A stretch of DNA of 64,000 nt from Parasponia andersonii (taxonomy: Eukaryota; Streptophyta; Magnoliopsida; Rosales; Cannabaceae). The position numbers were made by a program, and so were the translations under genes. The notes under the pieces are model-generated. The model ran no database searches. It was not told the DNA's origin and worked only from the letters and a program-made list of their open reading frames with translations. Within the stretch, counting starts at the first letter, position 1, and every line of letters starts with the position of its first letter. This document shows, piece by piece, positions 23,460-35,440 of this stretch. The stretch covers positions 170,444-234,443 of the forward strand of contig JXTB01000414.1 in NCBI GenBank assembly GCA_002914805.1, written 5' to 3'.

Positions 23460-24290
23460 TTTTATGATTCTTTATAATCAGATGCATAATATATCCAAAC
23501 TCTCGGTAGAATTCCCTTCACCTTACTGATCTCAAAACCACAAACCTCTTCTCCCTGCAAATTTTTACCGGTCAAAAATGGACTTCATCCTTCACCCATT
23601 TTCTTAACTATGCATGATTCGTTCTTATATTTGAAATGGCACCTAAGAGGCCACTTCTTTTTCTCAATGTGAACCTGAAGTTGGATCATTTCTGAATACT
23701 ATTTCAAGTGCCTTGCTAAAAATTCTGCAGGCACATCATTAAAAAATAAATAAGCAAACAAAACTGAAGCTAGCTATCTAGTGTCTTAAAAAATATATAC
23801 ATGTAAAATCTTGTGAAATTTAAAAAACTGATATACGTATGATACGTTCACCAGATGGGTATTATATATCCTAACGATAACCATGAAAGAAGGATTTTGA
23901 AGATTGCCTAAGGGCAGCACGAACTGCATTCTCAATTTCCTTTGACAGCTATAGTCTCCTTGATTTACTGTAAGAGAAACTTCTCGAAACTATCATTTCA
24001 TTATCTTCTTCACAAATTGCACGAAAAGACTTGTTATTCTTTTCCTTGGGTTTAGATGTCCCTGAAATATTGGTATTTTCTTGTACCTCTTCCTCCTCTT
24101 CTTTTACACGGATTACGCTTCTTGTTCGTTACCAGAATTCAGAAGGTCCTCAATAATCCTTAATAACAGCATTTTTGCTTCACTTTCTAAGCTTGACCCT
24201 TTGTTGGGATTTTCTGAATTAGGTGCCACATTATATCAATGGTTTAGAACAAAGTCCATATTAAAATTCTTTTTTTTTTTTTTTTAAAAA
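23460..24290 (-). pseudogene. Decayed B3-domain (REM-like) transcription factor gene
   Basis: On the minus strand, 23738-23462 translates to a B3-like DNA-binding domain: DVPAEFLARHLK, then IQLQVHIEKKKWPLRC, then SPFLTGKNLQGEEVCGFEI. These match the order of B3 motifs (PxxFxxxHL, WxVRC-like, GWxxFxxxNxLxxGDVCxFE). Two stops interrupt it; one is TGA where the conserved Trp of GEGW would be. Upstream on the same strand, 24110-23880 reads as an acidic linker (VKEEEEEVQEN), a TAG stop, then KEIENAVRAALRQSSKSFF, typical of the segment before a second B3 domain. B3 proteins bind DNA in the nucleus. With several stops this copy is dead. Confidence 0.55.
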
Positions 24291-24436
24291 AAAGTGATCA
24301 AATAAATCCAATGTTCTTGAATAATTAAAAAAAAGCCCATCGACCATAAGGAAAAAACCAAAAACATTATGGAAATTTAGGTTGAGTACTATCTTTATTG
24401 ATATCTCTAAATTAGGTGCATGGATTTATAACAAAG

Positions 24437-25391
24437 TGTTGGAGCGGTTTCTCACCAGTTGTCCACGTGTCTCCTACTGCTGACGCTGGATTCTCCAACT
24501 GTTCACGTGTCCTTGCTGTCTCAAAGCTCTCTGAACTCCAAGCAAGATCGGAGAGGCGGGGGTGGCTACCTGCAAAGACACTCCGATGCTTAAATCAATG
24601 GTTTATCTTTTTGTTTGGTAGCAAGGATNTCTATAGATCTCTGTCCGTTTTATTGTTGCTCACAGACTATTTTTTATATATAAGTTTTTGTGCGGACATA
24701 TCCCTCTCTCCCTCTTGGGAATGCATGGCTTCAATATATGTAGTCATGAGATTGTGAACAGCATGGTTCTCTATCTCTGGACAAAAAATAATGAGTACCT
24801 TTCACCTCAAGATCTTTTTTAACCGTGACGGGCCGAGATTTCTGTGATCTCTTCTGTGCTACCGTGGCCTGATTTTCGCCGCCTCCTACGGCTTCAATCT
24901 GTCAGGAGCAAGATTTTGGCAAATCGCCATTCTGTCAGGACGGCTTATCCCTGCACACACACCTACCCAGAAACGCATTAAATGCTCTGTCTGGGTCTAG
25001 AGCCGTGGGGCTACTTTCCATTGTATCCATTCTGAAGATCCCTGGGGCTTCTAACCCCTCCGACTGTTGAGGTAAGGGTCGCTGTTTCCAGACAGCAGAC
25101 CCATGGGGCCTCAGACCGCCAGCTGTCGTGGTTGGGGTCTACCTGGTTGGACCATCTGGGATCAGTTATGGGGACCCTGGGGCTTCTGACTCCTCCGACT
25201 GTTGAGGTAAGGGTCGCTGTTTCCAGACAGCAGACCCATGGGGCCTCAGAACCACCAGCTGTCGTGGTTGGGGTCTGTCTGGCTGGACCGTCTGGAATCA
25301 GTTATGGGTTCTGCTCTAAATTCGGACGACCCAAAGGCCGATGGTGAGATCACGTGCGATCGTGGTTCAAGGTTCAGGAACGGGCCCCACA
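24437..25391 (-). repeat. 3' LTR of an inverted Tat-like element
   Basis: On the minus strand a purine-rich tract (GGAAATGGGGGCAGT) directly precedes TGTGGGGCCC, the expected polypurine tract and LTR start, at plus position 25391. A minus-strand TATA motif lies near 24675. The block is GC-rich against AT-rich flanks. Right of it, an antisense-type gene reads away from the LTR, exactly as in the Tat element at 46689-57719 when inverted. The left end at 24437 is a guess from a TGTTGG motif. The N at 24629 falls inside it. Confidence 0.5.
25040..25309. repeat. Two tandem copies of a 135-bp unit
   Basis: CCCTGGGGCTTCTRACYCCTC begins at 25040 and again at 25175; each copy runs through AGACAGCAGACCCATGGGG to CAGTTATGGG. 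The copies differ at only a handful of positions. They lie inside the inverted LTR, in its U3 half. Confidence 0.9.
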
Positions 25392-25739
25392 ACTGCCCCC
25401 ATTTCCTTATTTGATAGATTCGTGTCTATCAAGTGGGGAAACCGTCTCTTCGCTTCTCCAACCTGAGGGACGCACGTGGCTTCCTTTTCCCGATGCGGTG
25501 ATATGCCATCTCTCATCACGAGATCTGTTTGAAATTTGAAATTTTGACTGTTCGGTTTCTTTTATTCTTTCCTCTTCCAGAAAAACTTTTCGGCTTCCCT
25601 CCTTTAAAAACCGCAACTGTGTTTATCTGCCGTTTTACCAAAATTTTCAATCGCCCCAATCTCTCAACACCTCAAGATTTCTGCTTCCTGCTCTTCCAAA
25701 AAAAAAAAATTTCACTCTCCCAGTCGTCTTTCAGAACAA

Positions 25740-26653
25740 TGGCTTCGAATCAAGCTCAGGAATTGCGATCTGTTACGGACTCAGAATTAGACTCATTGAG
25801 GAGGCAGCTCTGTTTCCCCGGAGGAGTGATGCTTTAACGCGTCAAAGGTCCCACCGACTGGTACCTTCGGTCCTGCGCCCCCGAAGGTACCATCGTTTTG
25901 GGCAGGAAGCACCTGGATTGCTTGCGATTCCCTCTTCCCCCTCTAGCCCATCAATTTTTTGGCCTGACGGGAATCCAGCCGATGCAACTGAATGCCAACA
26001 GGATTATGATTCTGATGGGGCTCTCTGCCCTATCAGTTATATACAACACGCACATCGACCTGGAGGTGGTCCTCTACGCTTACAAACTTGTTCTCATTCC
26101 TAAGAAGAGCTCCTACCCCACCTTCTATCTCCAGCCGCTGCCCGGGCGCCACATCTTTTGGGGATTGCCGCGGTCAGACAAACAATGGGACTCTCACGCC
26201 AGGCTTTATGCCGTTGGAGGGGTGTGGTGCTCCCCTTGGGTGAACGGAGAACATTTCCAAGTCCCCTCAGTCTTCTTGCAGAGTAAACATCGGACTACGA
26301 CCTTTGGGTCTGAATTCTCTCATGGTTTCATTGCTCATGTTACTTTGCCCTGTGCAGAATCAGCAGAAGAAAACAGGTTCGAGCCGCACCTGTCAGCTGG
26401 GCGGCTCAAGTGTCTCGAGGGGATCATTATCTTCAGCTCCCCGGGGGAATGCCGGCACATACAAGCCATCCTCAACCCCCTGACGATAAACCTGATGCCC
26501 AAGATGGTCTCGTACCTCCCCTTTCCCTTGGACACCTGGGTCATCACCAAACATCTGAGGAGTCGGCTCGACGCCTCCGCCCTGAACCGATTTTGCCGGG
26601 AAGAAAGTGATCGGATCACCATGGTGAGTCGGCAAGTTGCGGCCTCAAACTAG
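25740..26653 (+). pseudogene. Antisense-type gene of a Tat-like element ('putative gypsy type transposon' family), one nonsense codon
   Basis: The frame starts MASNQAQELRSVTDSELDSL at 25740, meets one TAA at 25835-25837, and continues in the same frame to 26653. The core (CLRFPLPPLAHQFFGLTGI ... LNANRIMILMGLSALS) resembles the plant family named 'putative gypsy type transposon' (Transposase_28 type), of unknown molecular function. A likely splice donor, ATG|GTGAGT, lies at about 26620, so the last residues may be intron. It reads away from the inverted LTR at 24437-25391, so relative to its element it is antisense between pol and 3' LTR, like 56054-53916. The element is truncated at about 26660. 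Confidence 0.65.
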
Positions 26654-27525
26654 CTGGCGGGCACCAACGACCTGGTGGCATGTACTCTTCATATTACATG
26701 GGAAAAGCAAGACAATATATTTATATACTGGGATTAAAAAATGAACAAAACCCTAATAACAATTAATATCATATTATGTACTTATATTATTTTTTTCCCA
26801 CCTGATCCTAAAAGAAGGACTTGGCAGTTGGCGTGTCCAAATCGTACGACTTTGTAATTAAAAATTAATTAATAACTATATAAATTGTACGATTTCATAA
26901 TCGAACTCCTAGACTCGCGTGTTGTTTTAGCTGACATTGACAATATTGTTGTTTACGAATTTTGTTCTCGAGGGCTGCATATGATCCAGAAATTGAATAG
27001 TTAAAAGGATGATCCTATCCATCAAGTTAATATTGTGATAGAGAATACACAATTAAATACTGTTTTGGTGAATAGTAATCCAAGTATTGTTTTGTTGGAT
27101 AATATTTAATATATCGGGAAAATTTATAATAAATCAATGGTACAACTGTTTCACGTAAGATGTAAAATTTAAGTGTATAATATTTTTGGTGATAGCGAAT
27201 TGATCATCATCCCAAAAATTTGACTTAGCTTCAGAACATTAGATATCCCTTGGTAAGATTCCAACCAGTTGAGAGATTATACAAACCGATCATTTACTCT
27301 CCTCCCCTTAATTTGCATCTAGCTAGTCTCCTATACTCCTGGTTATACTTTTCTTTACTTAATAATAATAATCAGGTATACTACCTTTACACAGGTTTTT
27401 TTTTTTATTTATATAAAAAAAAATTTCATGCTTTACCTATCTTTAATTTTCCTTTTAATTCTACCTCAAATCCGAAAGAGTTAATAATGCGTTGACTCAT
27501 TTGTTCACAGGAAAAACCAACATTC
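26654..27525. other. Intergenic stretch upstream of the second UGT gene
   Basis: AT-rich and non-coding. The base composition drops abruptly at about 26690, which marks the edge of the inverted Tat-like fragment. A candidate TATA box for the UGT is listed separately. Confidence 0.45.
27408..27417 (+). promoter_or_regulatory. Candidate TATA box of the second UGT gene
   Basis: TTTATATAAA lies about 110 bp before the start codon, after a T-run, with a pyrimidine-rich leader following. Position and sequence are plausible; nothing else supports it. Confidence 0.3.
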
Positions 27526-28926
27526 ATGGAGGCACCAAATTCTTCTTTGCACATCGCAATGTACCCTTGGTTTGCTTTTGGACACATTACCCCATTCCTC
27601 TACCTCTCCAACAAACTAGCCCAAAAGGGCCACAAAATCTCCTTCTTCATTCCCACCAAAACACAAGCCAAGGTAGACCATTTCAACCGCTTCCCAGATC
27701 TCCTTACCTTCGTCCCGATCACCGTACCCCATGTCGACGGACTCCCTTCCGGCGCGGAGACTACCCACGACGTGCCTCGTTCCTTATTCCCACTCCTCAT
27801 GACCGCCATGGACCGAACAGAACCCGACGTTGAACTTCTCCTACGCGACCTCAAACCCGACTTTGTCTTCTTCGATTTCGTTCATTGGATTCCTGAGCTG
27901 GCTCGCCGCTTAGGTATCAAATCATTAGTATATGGTACTGGAAGTCCCATGATCGTGGCTTACAATTTCTCCCCTGCAAGAGAAACCCAACTAAATGGTG
28001 TTGGAAGACAATTATCTGAGGCTGACATAATGCAACCCCCGCCCGGCTTCCCAGACTCATCAATCAAGCTCCATCTACATGAAGCACAAGCCTGGCTTAT
28101 GTTCAGAAATTTGAAGTTTGGCAGTGATATTCTGTTTCGAGACCGCTTACTTACGGGCTTAACAGAATGTGAAGCTTTAGGATTCAAGGCTTGTCGAGAA
28201 ATGGAAGGACCGTTTATCGATTACCTCGAAGCACAGTTGGGAAAGCCCTTGCTGCTTTCAGGACCGCTTCTACCAGACCATACCTCTAGTACTACTTTAG
28301 GTGAAAAATGGGTTAACTGGCTAGGTGGGTTCGAGCCTGGCTCAACAGTATACTGTGCTTTAGGAAGTGAGGTCATCCTGAGCAAAGATCAATTCCAGGA
28401 ACTGTTGTTGGGTTTGGAGCTCTCAGGGCTTCACTTTTTGGCGGCACTAAGACCGCCTTCTGGGGCCGAGTCCTCCTCCATCGAAGACGCGTTGCCAGAC
28501 GGGTTTCTCGAGAGAGTTGGAGGGAGAGGAGTGGTTCATGGGGGATGGGTTCAACAGCCACAAATCTTGGAGCACCCATCTGTTGGGTGCTTTGTTACGC
28601 ACTGTGGTTGGGGTTCTTTGATGGAGGCATTGGTGAATACATGTGAGCTGGTGCTGATACCTAATCGAGGTGATCAGTTCTATAACGCAAGGCTACTAGG
28701 GAGCAGTCTTAAGGTCGGGATTGAAGTAGAGAAAGGTGAGGAAGATGGGTTGTTTACCAGAGAAAGTGTCTCCAAAGCGATTCGGATGGTTATGGAGGAA
28801 GACAGTGAAGTTGGGAGAGAGGTCAGAGCCAACCGCTCCAAGTTACGAGAGCTTCTTATTAGAAAAGATATGGAGTCTTCTTATATTGATGATTTCATTC
28901 TTAAGCTTCAGAGTTTACTGGGTTAA
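27526..28926 (+). CDS. UDP-glycosyltransferase, UGT79-like, intronless
   Basis: Predicted 466-aa GT1-family enzyme with all expected motifs: His20 in WFAFGHITPF, Asp117 in FFDF, and a full PSPG box at about residues 341-384 (WVQQPQILEHPS, CFVTHCGWGS, LIPNRGDQ). UGT79 enzymes typically extend the sugar of anthocyanin or flavonol 3-glycosides, using UDP-rhamnose, UDP-xylose or UDP-glucose. The donor and acceptor here cannot be read from sequence. It is clearly a paralogue of the gene at 13130 (shared HIAMxPWFAxGHI, FFIPTKTQ, TAMDRTE), 13 kb apart in the same orientation. The start at 27526 is the first ATG of the frame, just before the conserved N-terminal strand. No disabling change is seen. 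Confidence 0.93.
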   Translation: MEAPNSSLHIAMYPWFAFGHITPFLYLSNKLAQKGHKISFFIPTKTQAKVDHFNRFPDLLTFVPITVPHVDGLPSGAETTHDVPRSLFPLLMTAMDRTEPDVELLLRDLKPDFVFFDFVHWIPELARRLGIKSLVYGTGSPMIVAYNFSPARETQLNGVGRQLSEADIMQPPPGFPDSSIKLHLHEAQAWLMFRNLKFGSDILFRDRLLTGLTECEALGFKACREMEGPFIDYLEAQLGKPLLLSGPLLPDHTSSTTLGEKWVNWLGGFEPGSTVYCALGSEVILSKDQFQELLLGLELSGLHFLAALRPPSGAESSSIEDALPDGFLERVGGRGVVHGGWVQQPQILEHPSVGCFVTHCGWGSLMEALVNTCELVLIPNRGDQFYNARLLGSSLKVGIEVEKGEEDGLFTRESVSKAIRMVMEEDSEVGREVRANRSKLRELLIRKDMESSYIDDFILKLQSLLG

Positions 28927-30189
28927 GTCTGGTGTTTGTTGGGCGTTTAATATATTCTGTGTAGTAGAATGAATATGGAGTTTAATAATTAGCTCCATGC
29001 TGTGTGTGTGTGAAGCAATATCAACTTACTATGGCAGCATCTGAGGATAACCGCTCTGTTTTATGTAGTGTATATATTTCTGTCCTTTCAGATTACTACT
29101 AAGATGAAAGACTGATTCAATGATCAAAATAGTTATTGAAGAAAACCTCCTTTTAAATTTTAGCATCTCAATTAACCAATGACTTGATGCCACGTAATAT
29201 TAAAATTTTACATAAAGCGATGAAATTAAATATTAATTAGCTAGATAGTTAAAATTTTGAGATGATGTGATATAAATTTATTGGGTAGACATAAATTTGA
29301 GAGACCGCAATTAAGCAGAATATTATTTGAGTTTTTAAAACACAAAAACACAGTCTAATACTAATGTACACAAAAGCAACCAAAGTATTAGTCTGTCCTT
29401 TGAATATCTAATAGCCTGTGATATTGTTTCTCTGTTCAGAAAGGGTATTGGTAATGACTTTTTTTTTTTGGTTCCTATAGACCAATTTCAGTTTAGTTTT
29501 AATACGAGCGTTGATGTCGGCGCTTTTGTTGCGGATTAAATATAGACATACTAAATTAATAATAAAGTTTTTGTCATATTATTTATAATAATTTATAATA
29601 TTTAATAATAGAATAATAGTTGTCTAAAGGAAAGTAATTTTTAGAGTATAATAAAACGTCAATATTCTAAAGTAGATTGATGATTTATTTTATAATTTTT
29701 ATTTTCCTTTCTTTTGTTGTTATTGTTCGCTATAATTATAAGGAAAAAAGAAGGAGAATGTGAGAATAAAAATTAAATTAAATTATAAATCATAGATGAA
29801 GGAAAATAATGAATTTTTTATTGTTAGGGTATGAAGTATTTATTGATAAGTATAAATAGATCAAGTACTATATTAATTTTCATTTTTTTGATGCCTCAGT
29901 TGATGGTGCTTCTAATCTGAAAGCAAGAACAATATATTTTTAGTTAAATAATAGATAATATGTTTTGCTTTTCTATTAAATTTAATGTGAATTGATGATT
30001 ATTTCTGTCACGACCGAAAATCTAAGGCCGTGTTTTTAGTAAATTTTATGTTGAAACAGTAGTAAATAGTAATTTTTCCAAAAATTTCAAAAAATCAAGT
30101 ACTTGAAGTTTTAGATTTTTGTTCTCAAAAATAAGCAAATTTCACAATCAACGAACTTTTCATTTATTTTAATTTTTCAAGAAAAATCC
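28927..30189. other. Intergenic stretch, AT-rich
   Basis: Contains the 3' flank of the UGT gene, a T-run at 29459-29469 and otherwise low-complexity AT-rich DNA. No gene or clear mobile element is recognised. Confidence 0.45.
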
Positions 30190-31400
30190 TTCATTTTCAT
30201 TGATCGCTGCATGGATGAAGATTGGAGCAGTATGCCACAAAATTGGAGCTTGAATACTTGTAGCTTTAGAAGCTTTAATATATGCAACAGAATTCCTTTC
30301 TTGATAGATGTGGAAAACATAAAATCTTATGTTAGAGATCAACCCAATACAATGGATGCCAAGGAATATACATAGAACGAGTCTTAAATAGAATTACCAA
30401 GTATGCTGAACCACTCTCGAGCCAAATATTTCTCCACCCAAAATCTCAAGCATAAAAAATGGCATAAATGTCGACTACTAGCTCTGCTTCAAAAGCCTAA
30501 GCCTTACTAATAGGAATGGCGAAGCCACTTCTAAAGAAACCCCTGAATCTCTTAAAAGCTCCACTGCAATCCGCCAAACCTAGACAATCATGAGCAGTCC
30601 CATCTATGTGAATACGCCGAAACGTTTCAACGATTTTTTGTGATTTTAGAGGTTTTAACTTCATATGGAGATATTTCAGAATTTTTAACTCCTCTATAGA
30701 GTTTTTCTAATAGTATTAGACTCGCTAACTGCTCGCTAAGTCAAAGTGATAGCCGAATGAATAGATGTAGACTCATTATCAAATAATAGCTTGTTGCGTG
30801 AAGTCCAAATAACCCAAATAATAGTTACAATAATAGTTCTCCAAGGTTGTGAAATTTGATTGCTAAAGTTCGCTTCAATAGCATTCAGGCAAAGATCAAT
30901 AACAGAGCCATCTAAACGAAGCCGGTGCCTAAAAGCTGATGAGATAACCCCCAAAGATTATAGGGAAAATTATTGGAATAAAAAGGTGATCAAAATTTTC
31001 CTCATGAGAAAAACAAAAGCGACAATAAGAAGGCCTTTTGAAGTCTCCATTGACAAGATTCTACTCCACTAGAAGTTTATTATGAAGTACTCTCTAAAAA
31101 ACTATAGAGTGTGGTGGGGGAATATAATTTGCCCAAAACTTATCTCCCCCATCTTTCCTTCACAATAGAACCAGCTGAGAACTTATAAGATTTTGCACAA
31201 GTAACCTCACCAGAAGTAGAATGACACCAAATAAGTGTATCTTGTGAGTCACAGATAGTAATCTTCTTATTCTTATTAGCAAACAAAGAATAATTGGAAG
31301 TAAAAGATGCAGGTAAAGACCATTCTGAATTTGAAACAAACTCAGAAATTTTAGTATCAAGACTAGGCTCCATAGTATCATTATAAGTAATCATCTCATC
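30190..31400 (-). pseudogene. LINE zf-RVT region and C-terminal RNase H, broken
   Basis: The minus frame 31394-31140 (SEFVSNSEWSLPASF, DTLIWCHSTSGEVT) and the segment to 30736 (WRTIIVTIIWVIWTSRNKLLFD) match the zf-RVT region between RT and RNase H. From about 30600 to 30250, DCLGLADCSGAFKRFRGFF and AFEAELVVDIYAI correspond to a plant-type RNase H, interrupted by stops. Confidence 0.7.
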
Positions 31401-31689
31401 TAAAGGAGAACTTAGCTAATTATCTGACCAAAATTAAACCTTGGAATCTTCCCTAATTGTCCAAATTGACTCTTCAAGAAGAGACTAAACGTGAGATCTT
31501 AAACTGTACTAAATAAAGGATTTCCAAAATCTTCACAAAGAAAAAATATTGGAGAAAAAATGAACTCTCAAGAATTTGAAAATGAAAGATTCATTCGTCA
31601 TTAAGCTCTAAGATAGTTTTTTTTTAAAAAAAAGTTATATTGAGAATTCTAGGATCTTGAAGGCCTAAGCCACCGTCCTTCTTACGTTT

Positions 31690-33110
31690 GCAACATATCT
31701 TCCAAGTGGCAATTATTGGTTTAGCCTCCTTGATCATACCAGATAACAAAAAGTTTCATATTAAAGAAATCAATTCCTTTAGAAGAGTAGCTAGCCACTA
31801 ATAGACTTGAAAAAATAAGATAATTGACTCGTGATAACTGAATTAATAAGACTGACTCTACCTCCTATGGAGAGATATAAACCTTTCTAATAATCAAAAT
31901 TATTATAGATTTGATCAAGCAGCGGTTGGAAATTAGAATATTTTGGTGATCTGATAAATAGTGAAACACTAAGATAAGTGAAGGACGAACTATTTCTTCT
32001 TATATCCGTGTGATTCAAAAATTCAGAGACATAAGAAGGAGCAACAGTGCTGCCAAAGTAAATAAAGGATTTATTAAAGTTACCTTGTTGGCCAAACAAT
32101 ATTGTATAATCTTGACGAGCCTTTATAATCACTCTAATTTTGGACTTTAAAGCTCTAGCAAATAAAAGTGCGTCGTCTACAAAGAGAAAGTGAAGAAGGG
32201 CTTTTTCCTTTCTAGTAGAAGTCATGGGAATTAGGTAACTCTTTTGTAGCAATAAATTGAGATAACGGCTGAGATAGTATTCAGTGAGAACAAATGAAAA
32301 AAAGAGAAAGAAGATCTCTTTGATGCACACCTCTTGAGCAATGAAAATTACCATGAGGGGAACCATTAATCAAAATAGAGAGTTGGGCTGAATGGAAAAT
32401 ATTATCTACCCAATTCACAAAAGTATAATCCAAGCCAAAAGTAAAGAGCATAATTTTAATGAAATCCTAACACAGGGTGTCAAAAGCTTTCCTAATATCT
32501 AACTTCATAGCAAAATTGCCATCAAAATTACTAGGCAGTTGTAACATTCAGAGACTCCAGTAATACAATCTCTAATGTATTTTCTAGGCACAAAACTAAA
32601 TTAGTTTGGAGAAATAATTCGAGAATAGATAAGACCCAAATGATCAGCGATAATCTTAGTAACTAATTTATAAAGAAAATTTCCTAAAATAATAGGACGA
32701 TACTAATCAATAATAAGAGCATGGTCAACTTTAGGGATTAACATCAAAAAGTTAGAGTTCAGGCCATGGGTTAAAGTACCTATTTTGAAGAATTGTTAGA
32801 TAGCAGAAACTATATCACTACAGATAATATCTATACAGTGATGAAAAAACTTCCCTGAAAAGCTATTCAGGTCTGAGGCACTCGAGGGATCTTTATCAAA
32901 AACTATTACGCAAATAGCTTCATTATTAGGGACGCGACAAAGTTTGGCATTCTCAGAAGAAGACACCAATTTTGAAATAGTCTCTTGGACAACTAAATAA
33001 GCAATAAAATGAGCATGTAGGTCATTGAACAAATCAGTGTTGAAAGATTGAATATAAGTCAAGTTAACATCCTCCACAACATTTTCTCCAATCTTCATGT
33101 GATTCAATAT
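31690..33110 (-). pseudogene. LINE reverse transcriptase domain, broken
   Basis: The frame 32366-31887 (minus) contains LHFLFVDDALLFARA, the RT active-site region (F-V-D-D where F-A-D-D is usual), followed by RT thumb-type sequence. The 33107-32796 frame covers the N-terminal part, including FSGKFFHHCIDII. Several stops and shifts separate the pieces. Confidence 0.8.
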
Positions 33111-33389
33111 TTTTTTTAGCTTTTTGATGTTTCACAATATTATGACAAAAAAGAAGAATTTCTATCCTCTTCCTTTAACTATTTTACTTTGTTATTTTCA
33201 TGGAGGTAAATTTTTTCTTGAGATAGAAGTGAGTCCAAAGAAGATAGAGCTTAAGTCTCTTGAAAAAGAAGAGAATTGGAAAAATCTTCATTAGAAAGAC
33301 GATCTTGGATGGCCAAGACATTTTTTGACACCTTGGAAATATTGAGTTTAAGATCACCACAAACCTGTCAATTTCATATTCAATTCACA

Positions 33390-34230
33390 TTTCAGGTACT
33401 TAAGTTTCTTAATAAGGATTGTGATGGGGGACTGAAGCAAGGATAAGACCAAACATTGCCAACTAACTCCTCAAACCCAGGATGGGTCAACCACATTCCT
33501 TGAAAGCGAAATGGACGAGGGCTAGTAGAAGTATCCTTCATTGAAGATAATAAAAAGGGATGATGATCTAGGCGTAACTGAGGCAAATAAATACAAGAGG
33601 CCTGACTCCACTTTTCTAAATAATCTTCACTGTAGAAAGCTTTGTCTAGGCAAGACATCATAATTCTACCACTGCGAAACCCACCCAAGTGTGAAAAGGA
33701 TCTTGAGAATCAAGGTTAATCAGACTGCAAAGAGTAACACCAGCTTAAAAATCTTCTCAAGAACAACAATTAATAATACTTGTAGTCTCACAAGAATCTA
33801 TGACAGAGTTAAAGCCACCCAAAACCAACCAAGGGCCAGTATTATGGAAAGAGGACAAAGAGTCCCATAAGTTATGTCGCACAATATAATCATAATTGGC
33901 ATAAACAAAGCTAATGAAAACCAAGACACTATTGAATAGAAAAAACGAAGAAACATGTTGAGAATGAGAAGTAATGACTTAAACATTAGAGACCGCCAAA
34001 GTGTTGAAGATCCAAAGAGAAAGGAGTCGCTTGTCATTTTGAGCCACTAATTGAAAACCAAGAGAACTCCAAAAATGAGCAGGAGTAGAGCTATACATAC
34101 ACATTGGCTCAGCTAAGCAGAGAATGTCAGGTCGATGATGTATATACAATTTTTTTAAAGATCTTTGGTTACCAAAATTAGAGATACATCGAAAATTCTA
34201 ATAAATAATCTTCACAGAGAAATTAAAGTT
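33390..34230 (-). pseudogene. LINE endonuclease domain, broken
   Basis: Minus-strand segments around 33890-33790 resemble the VYANxxxxxRRxLW...GPWLVLGGFN part of APE-type endonucleases, spread over two frames. The 33688-33392 frame gives the domain end (LRLDHHPFLLS) and the usual link to RT (PFRFQGMWLTHPGFEELV). The endonuclease nicks target DNA to prime reverse transcription. Confidence 0.7.
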
Positions 34231-34399
34231 GAAGCCCATGTAACAAGCCTAGTTGACTAAGCTTGAGTAGTTTTCTTTTTATTTCTTGGATTGGACTTGT
34301 TGCCAATTTTCGTTCTTGTAAGAAAACAAGACCTTAGAGGGGGGAAAGGTCATTGGTGTCCATATTATCACTTTTAGATTCCTGAAAAGATGGTGGATC

Positions 34400-35440
34400 T
34401 ATTAGGTCAAGAATTATCCACCATTATTGGATCTAAAGGAGCCTTTGTGTGAACTACCTGGTCTATATCATGTACCAGGATCAGATTTGAATTTGGATGC
34501 AAGACCTGTATATCTTGAAAAGGAACAGTGTCAACAACTACAACCGTGTCTTCCTTGTTAGCATGTGATTTACCTTTGGCCAAAATATTAGCTGAAGTAA
34601 TTTCACTTTTGAAAAGAGATGCGAAAATATTCTGCAAAGGCATATCTTGAGATTTTTGGGCATCTTTGGAAACCAAATGCTCGGTATTAGGCATTGTAAT
34701 GAAAACATGTCGCTTTTGAGCAGTAGCTTCGTCACTTTTCTTAGTGATCTTCTCCTTGTCAGCTTTCAGTTTATTATGATAACATTACAAAGGAACATGA
34801 CTAATTGAAGAGTAAGTTGTGCAAAAATCTGGTAATCTCTCATACGAAAGATAAACAAAGCGACACTCATATCCACTCTCCACTTGGATCGAATCTAATA
34901 ACATATTCTTAAGATCAACATTCACCTAAACTCTAGCATAGTGACCAAATTTCTCGTTAAGAGTAGCTTGGTCAATTTTCAAAGGACAACTAATCGCCCT
35001 AGCCAAATCAGATTAAATTTGAGGGCGCTAAAACTCTCACGATATTCATAAAACTGAATCTAAACTTGAAAATTCGTAGTCTTTTGCTCACTAGAAACGA
35101 AGCTAAGAACTCAAGGCTAGAGTCTTAAAATATCTAGTTTAATATTCAATAAGCCTATACTCCATACGCGAGTTTTGTCTTCCTCAAAAGTTGACAATAT
35201 CAAAAATAGCTCTTACCCAAGAAAATTAGTCACCATAAATAAATTTTCCATATCGAATCAAGTCTAGCTTTTAAATCAACTGAAGATCAAGATTTATCAC
35301 CTTTTGATAAAATAACATGCCCAATGAAAGAGAACTTACATAGATTCAAGCACTCTTCTATAGCTATAGGATTGATCTTAGACGAAACATAAGCACCCTG
35401 TTGTTGAGGTATTGATGAAGAAAAAGGAAGAGGCATGACC
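34400..35440 (-). pseudogene. LINE ORF1 (DUF4283 plus zinc-knuckle-like), broken
   Basis: On the minus strand, around 34900-34790, SGYECRFVYLSYERLPDFC followed by YSSISH and CYHNKLK matches the end of the DUF4283 domain and the atypical zinc knuckle of plant LINE ORF1 proteins. One knuckle Cys appears to be replaced. The downstream segment 34694-34407 is an open low-complexity tail. Upstream (35440-34920) the frame is interrupted many times. ORF1 binds element RNA in intact LINEs. Confidence 0.6.

Noticed and set aside
24416..24757. Plus-strand frame of 113 codons
   Set aside because: It lies inside an inverted LTR, spans an N, and has no resemblance to a known protein.
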